A stretch of 64,000 nucleotides of DNA from Anseranas semipalmata (Eukaryota; Chordata; Aves; Anseriformes; Anseranatidae), in NCBI GenBank assembly GCA_013399115.1, contig VXAA01005245.1, positions 295,241 through 359,240 of the forward strand. The letters run 5' to 3'. This document shows positions 35,704-48,963 of this stretch, piece by piece (positions within the stretch are counted from its first letter, which is position 1; each line of letters begins with the position of its first letter). Made by a program: the position numbers and the translations under genes. The notes below the pieces were generated by a model, which worked only from the letters and a program-made list of their open reading frames with translations, was not told the DNA's origin and ran no database searches.

Positions 35704-37239
35704 GCTCTTCATTGTCACCAGCTTTTTCTCAGCTCTATAGGCCCTGCAGCATTCAGCAATAAGCTAGGCTTACCACTCTTTACATTCAAAAAGATCATTT
35801 CTCTTTGCCCTAACTTTGAGGGCATGGCAGTATCCAGAATAAACTGGTAAACAGGTCTTTTGAAGCTCTGGATTCCCAAACTACAACTGTCACACCAAAC
35901 CTAGCCATAACCTAGGTAGGATAAGATAAAGCAAAAAGCCCCAGCTATACAAAACAAATGACAAAAGATATTCGCTTATATCAGGAAAAGTGCTGTTGTC
36001 AGCAAGGATTAATATTCTCTATTCTTCTCCTGTTGAGTTTTCTAACTATAAAATAAGGTTAGAGTTTGAGATTAGTGTTTATAACTTATACCTATCTGCC
36101 TAGTTTATTGCTTGATGCTATACAGCCTCTGATATGGGAAGATACCAGGTATTGATTGGCACCAAGAACTTCTGTTACTCCTTTTAATGGTGATATATAT
36201 CTTCTAGTTAAAGTTAAGACAGGGACAAGCAGGGAAGAAGAGGTTGCATACTGTTTTGTTTAAAGCCAAGGGCTTCTTTTCTTCTTCCTTCAGTTGTTCT
36301 TCTGGGTTCGAGCTGGGGAAAATATAAAGGCTTGAAAATCCAAATTTTTAAAATCCAAGTTTTTGTGGATGTTAAAAGAATTGTAAAATAGGAAGGAGGA
36401 TTAGAAGGACTTCTGCCAGGGCCTTATTTATAACATTTAGTGCACACTTTTGGGTATATGTAGATTATTTTTTTTAATGTAACAATTTTGTAGAATACAA
36501 CTTTTTGATAGTAAATAGTTTTCATGTTTCAAAGTTATTGATTATATGCCATTGTTCAGGCATAAAAGCATTGCTAGTACCATGTTCTGATTTGTAATTA
36601 TTCTTCAGCATCATGATACAGACTTAAAACAGACATGGCAACTGCAATTTTTAAATGGTCTCTATTTGCTTGGACTTTGAATTTACATTCTTTTAGCTCA
36701 AATGCAACTAGTCGGGTTTCATTTATAGAAAGGAAGGAAATGCACAAGTTCTACAAATTTGCAATGGTTCTTGGATGGTAAAAACATTTGGTGCCTTTTA
36801 AAATCCTATCCCATATCGTAATTATAGAATAACTGTGTTCTTTTTCCCTTTTTGCATATCTGAAGCTATTTAACCAAAATGTTACAATAGATTTGCCTTC
36901 TTCTTCCTCTGCAAATTAATGAATAATTTATTTGCACTATTCAATTAATTTGTTCAATTTTTTTTTTTTTCTGAAGCAGTTATTTCTCAGGCTGAAAGCT
37001 TCCTTACTTGGTAATAGCATGGAAGTAATTGTTTTGTTGTTGGAAACTCTGAAAACATGTGATGAGTTCTTATGGAATTAAGAGAATTTGGTGGGAATAG
37101 AGAGGAAGAGGGAGAAAGAGACAGGCAGGGAGAGGGAGAGGAAGGAATCATTTCCAATTGTCCATTTTAAAATAAGAAATGTGGTGCTGATTTGTAAATA
37201 ACCCCATGTTTAAAGGAATAGATGTGTTATTTCAAACAT

Positions 37240-37555
37240 TGAAACTCCACAGCCTGTGGACAGACTGGTATCCTATGCCATCATTAAGTGGGTCCAGGCT
37301 AGAATCAGGCCTGGAAACCATAACCGGGATCAGACATGGCCCTGTGATTGCTCTGCAGGTCTCTAGGCAGGTCCAAGCTAAAGCTGGGAAGATCATTCCC
37401 TGGGCCAGGTTCAGGGAATACAGCACGGCTAGGTGCTGCACTTCCCCAGGGTCCCCAGAGGGCAGGGAGGTACCCTCAGCTGCCCTGTAACTGAGCTGGT
37501 CCCCGGGCTGGGTCGCTAAATCCCCGGAGGGAGGTAGATGCACTTAGGGCTCTGG
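37240..37555. other. Second GC-rich islet, unidentified
   Basis: About 315 bases of raised G+C in an AT-rich setting (GGCCAGGTTCAGGGAATACA, CCCCAGGGTCCCCAGAGGGC, CTGGTCCCCGGGCTGGGTCG), again with few CpGs (about five). Similar short phrases recur inside it (GGTCCAGGCTAGA and GGTCCAAGCTAAA), which hints at an old internal duplication. Overlapping frames of 94 codons (plus) and 103 codons (minus) have no recognised domain. It could be a decayed LTR or other repeat; no TG...CA termini or target duplication could be assigned. Confidence 0.5.
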
Positions 37556-40500
37556 CACTAAGAAAGAAGCCATCATTATGCCATCTAATGCAGGAGGAGA
37601 ATTTAAGAGTCTTTTAATTCAAGTTAATGTACAGCTTTATGGTTAGGGGACTCTGGAGAAGTCAAAGGTTTTAACTTTCAGAGATACAGGAATGAAAAAT
37701 CTGAAGTCTCCATCTTGATTTAGACATCTTCATCTTAATCTAGTTTGCAAACCTATACTAGATAAAACTGTTATGAAATCACTACTACTAGTCTTCCTTT
37801 TTTGAGCATCCTGTCAGGAAGACATTATCTACCTTCAAGTATACCATGTTTGCCTGACAGTGTCCATTATCTGTACTAATTATATGAGATGTAGAGATGC
37901 ATAAGATTTAAAACATCCATCTTCAGTGTTTCTGTAGTAGCAAGGTTAGGCAGCCCTTTACTCAAAGCACTGTTTGCAGTAACCATATTTTGGCTAGTCC
38001 CCATCTATTATATAGACTGTGCCAGAATAGAAGGACTGTATGAAGGAAGATGTATTTCATGCAGTGGATCCAATAGTGGATCTGATAATGTATATGACTA
38101 TTCTTTGGCATTTTACATTTTGTAGTAAAGAAAAGGCAACTTTCAAAGTTTTAAGAATCCACAGTAACTGCAGATAGACTCTTCTGGTTAGCAATGTCAT
38201 AGAGTGAAAATGACAATCTGACAATGTCTTTTAGTTGTTACCCTATCACATCCTGTGGTTTTGTTCCATATATTCCACTTGAAAATACTGAAAGTCAAAT
38301 GTGTGAAGAAGAGGGAGGTGCAGTTTCTAGGAAAACAAGAAATGGTACTGAAAAAAGAGACCGAGTAATATGGAATGCACCGAAGCTTGGTGTTTGTTGA
38401 AGCTGTCTTTCTTAGCAAACCAATTATTGATATGATATAGCTACCTTCTGCAAAAGGATCATGAACCCATATTCTATTCTGAATGAACACAGCAGGGTTT
38501 AAACATGCATACAAATCATAATGACTAAATATCAATGACTAAACTGTGCCTGTGAAATATATGCACATATGTAAAAAGGTAATTGTGCTGAAGCCATGCA
38601 TATGCATGAACAAGATGAATAATTGTATATGCAGGCTACTGCCAGTGCGTGAAATTACCTGTTTTGCAAGTGTGAATTAGTGTTTTGCATGCCCATTTAC
38701 CTGTTTGCTGTCCTTATATTTTGTGTGTTCAAGTTAGCTGACAGTCTTTGATAATTTGGGCTCTTAGAATTCAAACAAAAGAATAAAAGGAGAAACAATA
38801 TTAATGTTGAGAAGAAATAAAAGTGAAAAATGTAGGCCTTCTTATGCTAGAAATATAATACTTACATCACTGAATATTTACAAGACATATTCAGATCATA
38901 TAGTGGTAGTGCTGTCCTCCATATCAGTCAGTGCTACAGAACATACACATTGTGTACATACAGGTTGATGCATATTTAGTTGCACAAATCAACTAAACAA
39001 AAATCAGAATAAGAACAGTACTGATATTTTTAAAGCTATTTTTTTACAATTTACTTAATTTAAAATAGTGAACTCAAAATAACTCATTTGCATGAAGATG
39101 CTAGAGGTAAAAAAAAGAAAAAACTCCATGAAAACTGAAAAAGAAAGCAAGATATAAAGAAAGCAAGATTTTAAACACACTTGTCTTCAAATGCTGTGCA
39201 ATTGCAACATATTTTGTAATCCCTACATCTGCTTTGTGTTGACCCCACGATTTATCTATGACATGTAAGGCACTGATAGAACTCATGCAGTTAAATTCCA
39301 TTCTCCACAGCATTATAGTAGCTGGCATTTCCAGAGCAGAACAAAATGCTAATTTCTAGTTTCATTCACTTTGGCCAGATACTAATGCATTAATACTACC
39401 ACCTGATCTGCAAGTAACTATTCATTATTCTTCCCAGGATCACAGCACTACCATTTCCAGTTCTTTTAGTAGTCTTTGAAGCTATTACAAACTGTGTAAC
39501 TAATGTTCTGTGTATGTAATTGTTAGTGTGTTCCACAGAAGACAGTGCAAATTAAAGCAGCAAGCTGCAATTCTAAACAGTAAGTTGCAAATTAGTAGTA
39601 CTCACCTCATGTTCTTCCTGTTGAAGCACATGGTAAGGTAGTTCCCAGCAAATCATAGTTCTATATCTTTAGAACACTGATTTTGAGACAGAATCTCATG
39701 TTTACCTATGTTACAGTCTCTTGAACTATTAATATCATGAAGGACTTACGTCAGTGGGTCCTCTCTAAAGACTTGGACACTGTATGTCTGACAAAGCCCT
39801 TTCCCCTGCCCCCAAAGATAGATTATATTGCATCATGAGCATGCTCAGTTATCAGGCAATAAAAGGAACTTCTTAGATTGTTCAAATTTATACAGACAGT
39901 TGAACAAAATATTATGGACCCATCCCATAAAGAAGATAATTCACTGGAAAAAAAAGTATCCTAAATCTTCCCTGGGTCTAACAGACTTGTCAGTGCCCCT
40001 CAGCTCTGCACAGCCGTTACTTCAAGCACTTCTGGACATTTCCTGAACCTGTGTAGGAGCTGGTTTTGAAGACAGTCTAAGGCCATTTAGCAGAGGCCAT
40101 CTATGAATATCGGTGCTGAATGCAATCAACCAGCACCTTGGGGATACCCTTTTTCATGCAACTCATTCCAGATAGAAGCATGAAGCCCCCAAACCCTTTG
40201 TAGGCCAAGGGCTCATGATTCCCTGTAGACATATGTTTGAAAAGTCCAAGTCAGTGAGGAAGATGAATATGAGGAGGATGAGAAGAAGGAGTTTCTCTCT
40301 GTAGTTTAGTCTGGATTTTAAAATGATTTTGTCTGATAGGAGGTGGAGTTGGTGATAGAAGTCATTACCTCTGGTAGATAGATTTCTGACACACTGCTGG
40401 GAGAGGAGAGAGAGCAGTGTGCAGAGACAGAGAGAAGCTGGAACCAGGCTAACTGTCTACAAATCTAATAGTGGTGTCTAAAAATGTCTTAGTGGATTGT

Positions 40501-42458
40501 AAACAGTTGTGTTCATTCAGCTAAGTATATATCCAAGATGTAACTCTGAGTGCTACAGATTAACTGAAACCTGCGTAACTATATGAAAAGCTCTATGGGA
40601 GGCATGTTCATTAAATTTCTTCTCACTGAGATGGCCCTCGTACCTAGTCCTGGCACTAACTGAGCTATCCGTGTATGTTTCCCAAAAATATCAGAGTATT
40701 TCTCCTTGCTTCCTTTTGTCAGGAGCGACTAATCTGGAGTTTGTTATAAAAACACCTAAAAATCCCACACTGTAAAATTAGAAGACTGCACATCAGAAGG
40801 TATTTGCCCTTATAAACCTTAGCTGGATATTGCCACAGCTCTCACTGGGAAATCCAGGGCACTGGTGGTCCAGCTGGTGCAACTCAGACATGCAGTGATG
40901 ATATGGAACAGAGGGGAAAGCCTTCCCATTTGAGATCACTCACGAGTCTGTGTCTTCCCTCCCCTTCATCCAAATTGCCGGTTTCTACTTCTTTGGACCC
41001 ACAGAGTAGTCTGTTAAATCTGCTTTGCTTTCCTGTCTGCTTAATTTCAAGGTAGAGTTGACCATGGCCGAACTATAAAATCAAAAATACAGTAAATTTG
41101 TGCTCAAATAGTGTGACATTAAAGAATTAATTTGTTTTAGTGGTTTATTTTTAACATGCTTTTGATTTTTCAGCCTGTAAAATAATTAATTGAAAGCAGT
41201 ATCTTGTTTACTGAAAAGTGTAGAATAGACAAGCCCACGCAAATGATGATAGCCACTTATTACCATTCTATTTATTTTAATGAAAAAGGGCTGCATCAAA
41301 GGGTCTAACCCCAGAGGATTTTCCAAAGCAGGATTTATGCCTTCCTACTTGAGTCTCCTTTTTTTTTTCCTCCTGAAGCACTGCTGAAGAGGTTTTGAAT
41401 GCTTTGGGCTCTACTGTTGTTTCACTTTTATAAAATGTACCTTTGAATGACCTCAGTATTGTCAAGGTTTCACAAATCTTGATTTGAGCTACCTCTCAGC
41501 CACAAAAGTATCTGAAACAATAAGTTTTTTAGGTTGTAACAAACATTACATTTAATGAATACAGTGCACATGTAATGATACACTGAATCAGTATGAAGCC
41601 TCAAATAATGATTTCTGTTGGCACTATAAAAGGAATGTAATTTTTCTTGTTGAAATACCATTTTTCAGTTACTGCATGACTGATGTGGTAATTATCCCCT
41701 ACACCTGGGATTTAAATCCAATCCTACAAGCCCATTTTCTGTTTGCAAGCTGTCAGACTGATGCATAGGCTTTGTTCTTATCTGGCAGTAGGCAAGGAAT
41801 CGGTAATTCAGAAACAACAAAGCCACTGATGGGTCATCATGTAATCTGCACTGAAAATTGCAATCTGTAATGAGATTGGAAACACAGATGAGGAGACTAA
41901 AATTGATTACCTACCATATCTAAAATTTTCAATTTTATTGCACAAATACGATCAAACTAGCTTATAAATTTGGGGGTTAGTTGAGAAAGAATAACAAATA
42001 CTTTTAAATTAGTTAAAAAGCAGATGTTATTGAAATGTAAATTATTTGTTTTACAGCAATATGATTCACCTCCAAGGTGATTCACATGTTCACATTATTT
42101 TATTTTCCATTTCAGAATATCATATAGCTTGTTGTTTAGTCAGGACCGGCCTAAGATACTTCATTGCCTCAAAATAAAAATAAGTACAGTAATGAAAAGT
42201 AGAGAAATAGTGAACTGAGTTAGTCAGATTTTATATTATGGAATGTGATAATGGACTAGAAAGGAATGAGCTTCTTCTCAGCAAAGTAATGGAAAATAAA
42301 CTTAAACTGCATTGAAAATGTAACTTTTCCTGATGATATTGGCTGTTTTAGCTTCCTGACAGCGACTCACAGGTATGTGTCAAAATCTCCCTTTTCTGCA
42401 CTGATGAGATTATGACTTATAAAGAGAAAAAAATAAGCATTGATATTTACAACACAGT
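37556..42458. other. AT-rich non-coding DNA, no gene seen
   Basis: About 4.9 kb with no recognisable gene, RNA or transposon. Small A runs near 39107. Open frames (112 codons at 38197-38535 minus, 75 codons at 39101-39328 minus) have no motif and end in low-complexity residues. Confidence 0.6.
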
Positions 42459-42716
42459 TGTCCTGGTTTTGGCTGGGATAGAGTTAATTTTCTGCATAGT
42501 GGCTGGGATGGTGCCACGTTTTGGGGTTAGGAGAAAAATAATGCTGATAACACACCGAAGTTTAGTTGTTGCAGAGCAGTGCTTACACAGAGCCAAGGAC
42601 TTCTCAGCTTCTTGTGCTGCCCTGCCAGCGAGGAGGCTGGGGGTGCACCAGGAGCTGGGAGGGGACAGAGCCAGGACAGCTGACCCAAACTGGCCAAAGG
42701 GATGTCCCATACCATA

Positions 42717-42739
42717 TGACATCACGTGGGACAATAAAA
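42717..42739 (+). promoter_or_regulatory. Promoter-like motifs in LTR A (CRE-like, E-box, TATA-like)
   Basis: TGACATCA (CRE-like, one base from TGACGTCA) overlaps a CACGTG E-box at 42723-42728. AATAAAA, which can serve as a TATA-like element, follows 5 bases later. The same order survives in LTR B on the minus strand (CACGTGGCGTCATGC then AGTAAAAGC) and partly in C. Position about 260 bases into the LTR fits the end of U3. Activity cannot be inferred from sequence. Confidence 0.5.
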
Positions 42740-42866
42740 ACTAGGAGAGTTGGCTGGGGGACAGGGCGGGTGGTGACTGCTGCTCGGGTACTGGCTGGGC
42801 ATTGGTTGGTGGGTGGTAAGCAATTGCATTGTGCATCACTTGTTTTCTTGTCTTATATACATATGT

Positions 42867-42899
42867 ATAATTATTATTATTATTATTATCATTATTATT
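42867..42899 (+). repeat. (ATT)n microsatellite inside LTR A
   Basis: About ten ATT units with one C interruption (ATTATCATTATTATT) in the part of LTR A not shared with copies B and C. Confidence 0.9.
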
Positions 42900-45327
42900 T
42901 TCCCTTCCGTTTCTATCCTGTTAAACTCTATCTCAACCCATTAATTTTTACTTTTTGTCCTTCCAATTCTATTCCCCATCCCACTTGGGGTGGGGGGAGT
43001 GAGCGATTGACTGTGTGGTGCTTAGCTGCCTGCCAGGTTAAACCACAGCAGGGTTCTGAGCAAGCACAGTCCTGAAAAAGGAAAGAAATCCCTGATTTTT
43101 CCACGTATGCAGGGCACTAACCGAGTCATACTTTTGTCCACTCTTTCTTAAGAAAATTTGCTCTTTCTCTGATCGTCAGCTCCAGAAGATACCATAAGTT
43201 CTCCACTAGTGTTCATATAATAATATACACAATTCCATCCAATCTAGAAAAGATAGATCTGCCAAAGGAAAGAGAAATCAAACAATTCTTTTTGTAACAG
43301 AATTAGACAATCAGTCCAGAAAAGGGTTTTGAGAAACAAGAGCTATTCAGAATTCATGTTTACCATAATATGTGGCATTCATACGTCCACACTAACTGTT
43401 TAATTTACCTTATACATGTAGACATCTTCGGTCATGGTCTGAAACCAATTTCAGTTTTAGTTTATTTCATTACTTTTTATCACTATTAACTCATGTCTTT
43501 CTTTCTTTGAGTTTATAGTCAGCAGTTGCCTTTAGAACATCTTTCCTACCAGCCAGTATTCTCTCTCTAATGGAGGTCTGCTGTCTTTGGATGAAAATGG
43601 TTGTGAATGGTATGCTGTTCCTTGCCCATACTAGCATTTTCCAAACACATCTAGTAGTAAAATCCCTCAAAGGGTTTAGGTACAAAGATGCTTAGTTCAT
43701 ACGTCTCTAACTTGGTTGGGAAAATGGCAATATGACCAGTTCAGCTATGGAGGCCATATATTCTAGAGGGTGTTAAGGAGACAACGGATCAGGTTACAGT
43801 ATTCTTCCAGTTTCCTCTTTGGTGCACCCTTGGCCTTTCTGTGTTCTCTAGCTGTAAAAAGAGATAACAGTAGGTCTACACCAAGGAGGTAAGGTATGTA
43901 GAAATTTATTAGGTGAGGCAATGAATTATTATAATAAATGGCCATAAATCACTGATCTTTTGGAAAAATACCTCCAGAATATTTGCTCAGATGCTTCTTG
44001 CCAAACAGGACCCTTTGGAGTCATTTATGTTTGCCTGCCCTTTATGTCAAGGAATAAAGACATGCTGTCTTAATTTGTTCCAGTTCTTTGCATTCATCCA
44101 GAAATTCTTACTGTAAAAGAAAATACGATAGCAGGTTGTAGGTCCAAATGTTATCAATAGTAGCTATATTTTCTCCTTTAAAAACCACACATCTGATCCT
44201 CACTGGTGGAAGATATGTAACAGGGACCACTCTTGAAGTGCAGAATTACTAAGCTTTGATGGTAGAGTCATTAGTCCTGTAATCTCCACCCGATTCAAAG
44301 GCTAAATTAGGGATATAGCAGTTGATTAGTGTGTGTATGGTGTTCCCAGAAATAAGTTTACACATATATTCCTACAATTGCCAAGGCATACAAAAAATAA
44401 TGTAATAAATGTAATTAATCTGAATAGGTACTGTGTGTATGATAGATAACAGAGTTAAGAGTAACCTGTCAGACAGTTTGTGCAGTGACATATATTGACC
44501 TTATACTAACGCATACAAAACGTCAGAGGGGGCAGGCAGAGATTGGAATATATTCCACAGATCCTTATTGTGAGACTGCTGAAGTATCCATCAGGCAGAA
44601 CTGCCATAATTCCCAAATATCTCCAATAACTTAGGTTTTATTTACAAACTGAATCAACCTACCAAATCAAAGAGCCATAGAAAACACAAACACGGTCCAA
44701 AAAGAAAGTGCAATTCACGCACGTAAAACAAAGAATTGAAGAATTCCATTAACATATCAGCTGTCGTGTTATTTTAGAATTTTAATGTTTGTGATTAATT
44801 CATTCCTATTCATGCTGGAAGAGTGGTAAAAGGATCATCAAAATAACTGTGTCCTAATTAACTTTTGTTTATCCCTATGTTACAGTACTGCATATTAGGA
44901 ATCATTCTTTTCAGTAAGCATATGTATTTTTAGCTGAAATGTGTAGAAATAAAGAAAATTTTATGTCAAAAGAAGAAAAAAGTGATGGGACAAACTAATA
45001 CTGATCTAACAAATTAAATAGTTGCTATGTAAAGACAAAACATTTTATACACACTGGAGATCAGCTGACAACAAGAAGAAATTAAGTGTCAGGAAAAAAT
45101 GAATAAAATATGCTAAACTAGGAATATTTGTTTCTTCTAAATGCTGTAAGTGGATAAACGAAATATAGAAAGGAATATAGCAATAACCTATGCATTCTTG
45201 ACTATATCAGAGAACCAAGGTGATTTGGTTTTTCATCGATTACATATAACACAGAGACACACTAATTTTCTTTCAAAAGTGGTTGCTGATTTGGGGCTAT
45301 CAAGCTTTGAGACTTTTTTTTTTTTTT

Positions 45328-45328
45328 N
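45328..45328. other. Ambiguous base after a T run
   Basis: Single N after about 14 T. Homopolymer length is uncertain here. Confidence 0.98.
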
Positions 45329-45546
45329 GCAGCTCCAGCAGACTTCCATTACATTTTTTTGTGTACCATATGTAGTAACAATTAAGCTCTCTTAATATAT
45401 GTCTATCATTTTCTATCAAGTTATTAGTAAGTTTTACGTTCTCTTGCCTTTGTGTCTGGAAATTCCATCCACAAACAATGTCCTTAAATGTTAACCAAAT
45501 ATAGAGACATATATTCTATGCAATTATTCTCGGTACTGTTCTGTTG

Positions 45547-45617
45547 GTTTTTTTGTGTGTGTGTGTGTGTGTGTATGTTTTTTTGTGTGTGTGTGTGTGT
45601 GTGTTTGTTTGTTTGTT
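45547..45617 (+). repeat. Duplicated T7-(GT)n unit
   Basis: A 30-base unit made of G, seven T and about ten GT steps (45547-45576) is repeated immediately (45577-45606), differing only near the last two bases (AT versus TT). It is followed by TTTG units. The nested structure implies (GT)n expansion first, then duplication of the whole unit. Alternating GT is a potential Z-DNA former. Confidence 0.92.
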
Positions 45618-48600
45618 TTTCCCTTCACCATAGAAACACATACAACTGATTAGGCTGTTTTATCTCACAGCATTTTGTTTCATTTGTCCCATGCCCAGTG
45701 TTTTCATTACCCATTCAAAAATTCCATATGCTTGCCAAAATTCTCAGTGCATCTCTGGTATGGTAAAACAATTCAAATTTTTCTACCCATCTGCTGTTTA
45801 TAGATCTTATAATTGCCACTTAATCCTAAAGACCAAATACAGTCAGTCTGCAATCAGATTTGAATGCACTGATTAAGAAAGTAACTCCACATTGCAATAA
45901 GAAGTTAACATTCTGGCAGGAAATAAGCAATATATTTGCCTTTTCTGCACAGCAAAGGCAAAGTACTTGTATAAATCATATCAATTATTAGTCTTTGACT
46001 ATTTCATGATGCTTAAGAGTGTCTGTAAGTAATGTAAAGGATGCAAAATTGCAAGCATACCAGATACAAAGAGGAAGTTGTACTTAGCTGCACTTACGAT
46101 TCAGAAAGATAAGAAATGAAATTAAATGCAAATTTTTACATCCAAAGGAAATGAATTGTAGATCAACGTACAAAAAAAAATATGAATTGTACCTAAGGGA
46201 GAAATTTTAGGTGATAATGTCAATAACAGAGAGGAAGATCATTTTCAGACGTTAATTTAATTTTGATCATGAAATTCTAGTCATACCTAATGCCCTAATT
46301 CTTCAAATCTATGGATTCTAAAGACTGTTTAATACTTACAAGAAGGGATACGCAACAGAAATAATTAATGGATTTTTACCTCATAGCTAGGATCATTCAA
46401 AATATGTTCTAAATATATATGTCCCCTTATAACTTTGTATTACAATACATGTTTGTGTATACCTGGAAGAACGTGGTCAATACAATTATTAGTGAAGCAT
46501 TAAGTTTCATCCAAGTCCTAAATGCAATAAATATTTAGCACTTTGAAACTGCTACTCTTTTCTGCCAAAAGTTTAGATTTTTAAAATATTTGTTGACATC
46601 ATATTCTGTGGCATGTCACAGACAGCAAATAGACATTGTAAATTTTGAATTTATATACTATCATTGTAGAAGTTTTAAACTTAATGTAGAAGTTCCAAAA
46701 TACTCTTCCCATGAAATTAAATGCTTTGAAAGCGAGAGTTACCACTATTTGTGTTCACAGCAGAGGTACCATTTTGAAATGCTTGTGTAACAGGAGGCAT
46801 ATTTCTGATAGTTCTCTTCATCACAGTGCTGGTATTGAATGCTAAAGAAGAAACCAGATGAAATGGAAAGTAAACCTAGGTAAATTCCTCTTCTTTGATA
46901 GCTGGAACAAACCATCCAATGAAGGAATACGGATGGATGTCACCCTGGTCTACCCTTTTATTTTGAAAAGATGTTGTTAATGGTGTTTGATGCCAAATAA
47001 TAAGGTATTTTGCATTTTATACCTCTTCCACCAAATGGTCATGAAAGTCCTTATTTCACCACGTTTACCATTCACTAAAATGTCTAGCTCTGGTAACAGG
47101 TTTGAGATTTAATGAGTGGGTTTATGTATAAACAGATGCCCATGTATTTTGTATATGGGGAAGAAAAAAGACTAAAATTAGCTTCAGTGACCACTGATTG
47201 TAATTCCCTATTCAAAGAGGAATATGAAATATTTTCCTGTTCAGTCAGATTGTGTAGTTAGTTCAAGGTGTATCCATAATATTCCAAATCCAGCATATAC
47301 CAGAATTAATGTCTTCACTTCAAAAGAGTGAATCAGTTTACAATGATTCAAGTGTCATGGACACAGAAACAATAACATCTACTGCTTATTTTCTCCTGAA
47401 GAAATGTGAATAATCGCAAACAAAGTTTTATGTAAAGCATAGAGTCTTACTGCAAAACATGCAAAGAGTGGTCTGGATACTGTCCTTGCCACTGAGACCA
47501 TGTAAACTTTTATTTGTTTCAGAATACCTGTTGATATAAACTTGGCCCAGATATAAACATCAAACTTTTTTTTTTTTCTAGAATATTTGACACATCTTCA
47601 TGTAAGTTTATGGTTTTTAAAGTAGTCTTGCTACAAAGCAGCAAGCTTTAATTCTTAAGTAGCAGCTCTATTTTGCAGTCTGGATATAATTCATCAGAGA
47701 ATGACTGTGGCTTGAAGGATAGGAGACAGCATCTTGTCAGTATTTCATTTTGAAACATTGCAGAGGAAGGGGTAAAATAAGAGTTAAGAAAGTGCCTTTT
47801 AGTTATTTGTTTTACATAAAGCAGCTTTTTGCAATCCAGAAACACATTATAGAAATAGGTAAGAGAGATGATTCTTTTGTCACTCAGTAATGTCATGGTA
47901 TAATTTTATCTTTCATTATTACAACAGAAAGCCATGTTTTTGTAGTTAATTAGTGATTAATCTAGCCCTTCATTTTACACAAAAAAAAGATTTGGGTAGA
48001 TAACAAAAGAGCTGAGAAGAGATTGGCAGTTTCCTTACACTGACAATACCTTTAAAAAACTTGTTGTGGTTTTTATTAAAAAATACACACTTCTTGTAAT
48101 TTGTCACAGAAGTACTACCTGCAATGACAACAAGACTTACTCCTCTCCCCAGCAAGCTTCATTTCACTATCAGGAATAACAATGCCTGCAAGGTATGAAC
48201 AGAACATTCCTACCATTTTTCAACTCTGTCACACTCTTTTATGTTTTGTTCATAATGGCAACTGTCTTGCTTGATGTATTGTACTGATGTTCTCACCTGC
48301 TTGTTGTCATTCAGGTGGTAAATGAGGAGAATGAATATGTATAATTCTTTCAAAAGTACATTATAACGACTGTCTGGCATATTTTATTATACATCCCACA
48401 AGACCCTTATTATTTTGTGAAGTTGGCGTTTATGTTACACTACTTGGCTTTTGATAGCTCTTGACAACTTCCTCAATGCAAATGATTAACAGTGATAGTA
48501 ATGGTGAAATTTTCTAAGTATAGACTTGATAGAGGGGTAAGGAATGGTAACATTGTATTCCTTTATCAGTCATTAAGAGACAATGTCATGAGTTTGCTTT

Positions 48601-48940
48601 ACCATAGGAGGGTTTTTCTAAACCAGTACCTAATTAAATGGCAAAATTATTGTGTCTTACATATGTGGGAAACCAAACATTTCAGCTTTTATTTCTTCAC
48701 AGGGATTTCTTCTGTTTTTCAGTAATTAATTGTCTACTTAGATGCCATGAGAATGTATGGTATTAGCAACTCTGGTTTGTGATGTTTAGTTGTTTAATGG
48801 TCCCCACTGAAGCCATTATCTTTTTCATTTGCTTTTTTTCACTCCGGTTTTAGTCATTATAACAGGAGGGGCGGAGTACTTCCTGAGGTGTTTAGAGCAG
48901 CAATTCAAACACAAAACTTGTGAAAAACAATCATTAGTTT

Positions 48941-48963
48941 ATTGTTTGTTTGTTTGTTTGTTT
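48941..48963 (+). repeat. (GTTT)n microsatellite
   Basis: About five GTTT units ending in a T run. Confidence 0.85.

Larger units (their letters stand above)
33726..37239. other. AT-rich non-coding DNA with simple repeats
   Basis: No gene recognised. Contains (CAAA)n at 34129-34161, T runs at 34738-34756 and 34817-34831, an alternating TA/CATA tract at 35659-35703, and a purine-rich AGAGGGAGAAAGAGACAGG-type tract near 37099-37144 just before the GC-rich islet. Confidence 0.6.
42459..43050 (+). mobile_element. Solo LTR of an avian ERVL-like retrovirus (copy A)
   Basis: A 592-bp LTR in plus orientation, beginning TGTCCTGGTTTTGGCTGGGA and ending GGTTAAACCACAGCA (TG...CA). No gag, pol or env sequence flanks it, so it is a solo LTR left by recombination. 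Its 5' block (to about 42745) and 3' block (from about 42910) match copies B and C at 49.5 and 57.5 kb. The middle (about 42750-42900) differs and contains an ATT microsatellite, so copy A is a different or mosaic subfamily. Flanking 5-mers (ACAGT left, GGGTT right) do not match; ACAGT does recur at 43066-43070. Open frames across it (110 and 169 codons) are not viral genes. Confidence 0.9.

Noticed and set aside
36305..36315. GGTTCGAGCT, resembling a tRNA B box
   Set aside because: No A box or cloverleaf can be folded around it.
43066..43070. ACAGT as a target duplication partner for LTR A (left flank 42454-42458)
   Set aside because: It lies 15 bases beyond the homologous LTR terminus defined by copies B and C, and the implied end would not be CA; probably coincidental.
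42412..43075. Open frames of 110 and 169 codons across LTR A
   Set aside because: They run through LTR sequence and into unique flank, with no retroviral domain. Equivalent frames in LTRs B and C are also non-coding.
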